Below, in pieces: positions 6,294-7,667 of a DNA stretch of 7,667 nucleotides. The position numbers and the translations under genes were made by a program. Below the pieces are notes generated by a model. It did not search any database, was not told the DNA's origin, and worked only from the letters and a program-made list of their open reading frames with translations. Numbering within the stretch: position 1 is the stretch's first letter; every line of letters starts with the position of its first letter. The DNA comes from an uncultured Oscillospiraceae bacterium (lineage in GTDB: Bacteria; Bacillota; Clostridia; Oscillospirales; Acutalibacteraceae), in NCBI GenBank assembly GCA_900547275.1, contig URGA01000082.1, forward strand, positions 1-7,667, read 5' to 3'.

Positions 6294-6322
6294 ATTTTAT
6301 AATAATGTGAAGGCATTTTCAA
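6294..6322 (-). promoter_or_regulatory. Candidate sigma-A promoter of thrC
   Basis: On the minus strand TTGAAA (6317-6322) and TAAAAT (6294-6299) are 17 nt apart, placed across the 3' end of yraN. A transcript starting near 6287 would have a leader of about 50 nt before thrC. A second option is a perfect TTGACA at 6285-6290 with a weak TAACAG 17 nt further on (6262-6267). Either would separate thrC expression from the rbgA-rnhB-yraN operon. Confidence 0.5.
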
Positions 6323-6659
6323 GGTGTTTTATTGATTTTATTTTTCCTTTTTCAAAAAACACCTCAACAACGTCGAACCTGGGCTGTAGTTTTGTATTGT
6401 TCAAAGAAAGAAAATATTCGGCAGTTTTAATTATTTTCTGCTGTTTTGAAAAGTCAACAAACTCTGCAGGAGACGCAATACTGCCTGAACTTCTGGACTT
6501 AACCTCAACAAAAACGATATATTTTCCTTTAGTCATTACGGCGTCTATCTCGCCGAAGCGGCAGCGAAAATTAACATCATATAATTTATAATGCTTTTTA
6601 CGCAGATAATTTACAGCCGCCATTTCTCCGTATTTGCCGATATATTCCTGCTTAATCAT
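6297..6659 (-). CDS. yraN: UPF0102 / YraN family protein, endonuclease-like fold
   Basis: A 120-residue member of the UPF0102 (YraN) family, at the family's usual length. Conserved elements are the N-terminal GKYGEMAAVNYLRKK helix (8-22), NFRCRFGEIDA (30-40), FVEVKSR (50-56) and RFDVVEV (94-100). The E12, D39, E52 and K54 pattern is that of a PD-(D/E)XK nuclease core. Family knowledge suggests a nuclease-like, possibly Holliday-junction-related role, but no activity is established, so the function stays open. Its ATG overlaps the end of rnhB by 8 nt, with no strong ribosome binding site of its own (only a loose GAAGAAG), implying translational coupling. Its GC content is about one third, clearly lower than its neighbours. 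The stop lies inside the thrC promoter region. Confidence 0.92.
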   Translation of the reverse strand: MIKQEYIGKYGEMAAVNYLRKKHYKLYDVNFRCRFGEIDAVMTKGKYIVFVEVKSRSSGSIASPAEFVDFSKQQKIIKTAEYFLSLNNTKLQPRFDVVEVFFEKGKIKSIKHLENAFTLL

Positions 6660-7260
6660 TTTGCAAAATCTTCTTCAAAAAAGTTTTACGGTGAATCGGG
6701 CATATGCCGTATTTTTCTATCATTTCGTAATGGAGTTTTGTTCCGTAGCCTTTGTGCTTTTCAAATTGGTACTGGGGATATTTCTCCGCCATTTCCCGCA
6801 TATAGCGGTCACGGGAGACCTTAGCCAGCACGGAAGCCGCCGCTATTGACGGGCACTTTGCATCGCCTTTGACAATTGTTCTGCATTCAATGTTAATCTT
6901 CGGAGCACGGTTGCCGTCAATAAGGGCACAATCGGGAGAAACACCCAGTCCTTCTATTGCTCTTGTCATAGCGAGGAATGTGGCGTTGAGAATATTAACA
7001 GTGTCTATCTCTTCAACAGTGGCGATACCGACAGCGCATGAAACGGCGGTATTCTTGATTACGTCATAGAGGGCTTCCCTCTTCTTTTCAGTCAGTTTCT
7101 TAGAATCATCAAGCCCCTCTATACTGCATCCCTCAGGCAGAACGACTGCGGCTGCGTAAACAGGACCTGCAAGAGGGCCTCTGCCTGCTTCGTCAACACC
7201 GCACACGCAACAAAAGCCGTCATTACGGGCTTCATTTTCATAAACACATTCAAGCAACAT
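6652..7260 (-). CDS. rnhB: Ribonuclease HII
   Basis: RNase HII, which cuts RNA in RNA-DNA hybrids and starts removal of single ribonucleotides misincorporated in DNA. Numbered from the ATG at 7258-7260 (202 residues), the catalytic acids are present: D23 and E24 in GVDEAGRGPLAGPV (21-34), D115 in LIDGNR and D133 in VKGD. Also present are DSKKL (52-56), AAASVLAKVSRD and HKGYGTK. This places it in the bacterial RnhB family at its normal size. I prefer this ATG because the upstream gene's TAA ends one base before it, which suits coupled re-initiation. An in-frame TTG at 7273-7275 would add five residues and overlap rbgA by 14 nt. Neither start has a good ribosome binding site at proper distance. 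It is the middle gene of the rbgA-rnhB-yraN block. Confidence 0.95.
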   Translation of the reverse strand: MLLECVYENEARNDGFCCVCGVDEAGRGPLAGPVYAAAVVLPEGCSIEGLDDSKKLTEKKREALYDVIKNTAVSCAVGIATVEEIDTVNILNATFLAMTRAIEGLGVSPDCALIDGNRAPKINIECRTIVKGDAKCPSIAAASVLAKVSRDRYMREMAEKYPQYQFEKHKGYGTKLHYEMIEKYGICPIHRKTFLKKILQND

Positions 7261-7261
7261 T

Positions 7262-7667
7262 TTACGGTAATTCAAGGGTTATGCGCCCCAGTTTTCCTCC
7301 TCTGAATTCATCTGCAACAATTACGGCGGCGCGCTCGTAGTCAATCTCTCCGCCTTTGATAAGGAAGCCTCTTTTTCTTCCGATTTCTTCCAGTATTTCC
7401 CAGCCCTGCATATTTTCATTGGGGCAGAAACCATAACGGTTTTCGATTGCCTCAGGTCTTGTCTTTGCAAGGCTTGAAAGCAGACGGCATGAAAGCGTTT
7501 CAATATCGGTTACTTCATCTTTAACAGAACCGATAAACGCAAGCTTGTCCCCCACTTCAGGGTCGTCAAACTTAGGCCAGAGCACTCCGGGAGTATCAAG
7601 CAGTTCAATTCCGTTTCCAACGGCGAACCACTGGTTCTGCCTTGTAACGCCTGCCTTGTCCGCAACC
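7262..7667 (-). CDS. rbgA: RbgA/YlqF, ribosome assembly GTPase, C-terminal part
   Basis: The 3' part of the gene, about 134 codons plus a partial codon; the 5' part lies beyond the right edge. RbgA is a circularly permuted GTPase needed for late maturation of the 50S subunit. The visible piece starts within the GTPase domain: DKAGVTR (T at 7643-7645, the G2 threonine), then the G3 motif ELLDTPGVLWPKFDD with DTPG at 7586-7597. The helical C-terminal RNA-binding domain follows, with GFLIKGGEIDYERAA near the end. The permuted G4/G5/G1 motifs are expected upstream and cannot be seen. A GTG at 7583-7585 could be mistaken for a start, but the reading frame and family match continue upstream of it, so it is an internal valine. 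The stop is one base before the rnhB ATG. Confidence 0.95.
   Translation of the reverse strand, partial: VADKAGVTRQNQWFAVGNGIELLDTPGVLWPKFDDPEVGDKLAFIGSVKDEVTDIETLSCRLLSSLAKTRPEAIENRYGFCPNENMQGWEILEEIGRKRGFLIKGGEIDYERAAVIVADEFRGGKLGRITLELP

Noticed and set aside
6235..6296. T-box or threonine attenuator leader before thrC.
   Set aside because: The gap is only 62 nt and contains no T-box consensus, leader peptide with Thr codons, or terminator/antiterminator pair.
7262..7585. A separate 107-residue gene starting at a GTG (7585).
   Set aside because: The frame continues upstream through RbgA's GVTR and DTPG motifs, so this is an internal valine of a gene cut by the window edge.

Overview
The window reads as a stretch of chromosome from an anaerobic Gram-positive bacterium of the class Clostridia, most likely an Oscillospiraceae/Ruminococcus-like gut lineage. 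The basis is the gene order tig-clpP-clpX-lon and rbgA-rnhB-yraN, strong AGGAGG-type ribosome binding sites, a trigger factor with a long lysine-rich tail, and a small DUF1540 cysteine-rich protein. This placement is inferred from family resemblance, not from a search. Almost everything is transcribed leftwards (minus strand); the only rightward gene is the DUF1540 gene.

In transcription order, right to left. (1) 7667-6297: the 3' part of rbgA (50S assembly GTPase), then rnhB (RNase HII) and yraN (UPF0102, nuclease-like). The three are packed with a 1-nt gap and an 8-nt overlap and look translationally coupled. (2) 6234-4741: thrC (threonine synthase), with candidate promoters in the 3' end of yraN and in the gap. 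(3) 4502-4666, plus strand: a 54-residue DUF1540 protein, followed by a hairpin that probably terminates both it and the convergent thrC. (4) 4432-3749: a calcineurin-like metallophosphoesterase, divergent from the DUF1540 gene. (5) 3667-2279: tig (trigger factor), with a near-consensus promoter. (6) 2213-292: clpP and clpX, the peptidase and unfoldase of ClpXP. (7) An imperfect hairpin with a T-run ends clpX, and a near-consensus promoter restarts transcription for lon, of which only the first 51 codons are present.

Functionally the left half is a protein-quality-control block: nascent-chain folding (Tig), regulated degradation (ClpXP) and a second AAA+ protease (Lon). The right half is housekeeping: ribosome assembly, removal of ribonucleotides and R-loops, and amino-acid synthesis.

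The most notable irregularity is a change in base composition and codon choice near the tig/clpP border. clpX uses AGA/AGG for none of its 20 arginines, whereas tig uses AGA for 7 of 12. This could reflect recombination, a mosaic locus or an assembly chimera, although the gene order itself is canonical. I found no mobile element, CRISPR array, tRNA or rRNA, and no convincing new multi-gene system. The least understood gene is the DUF1540 protein.
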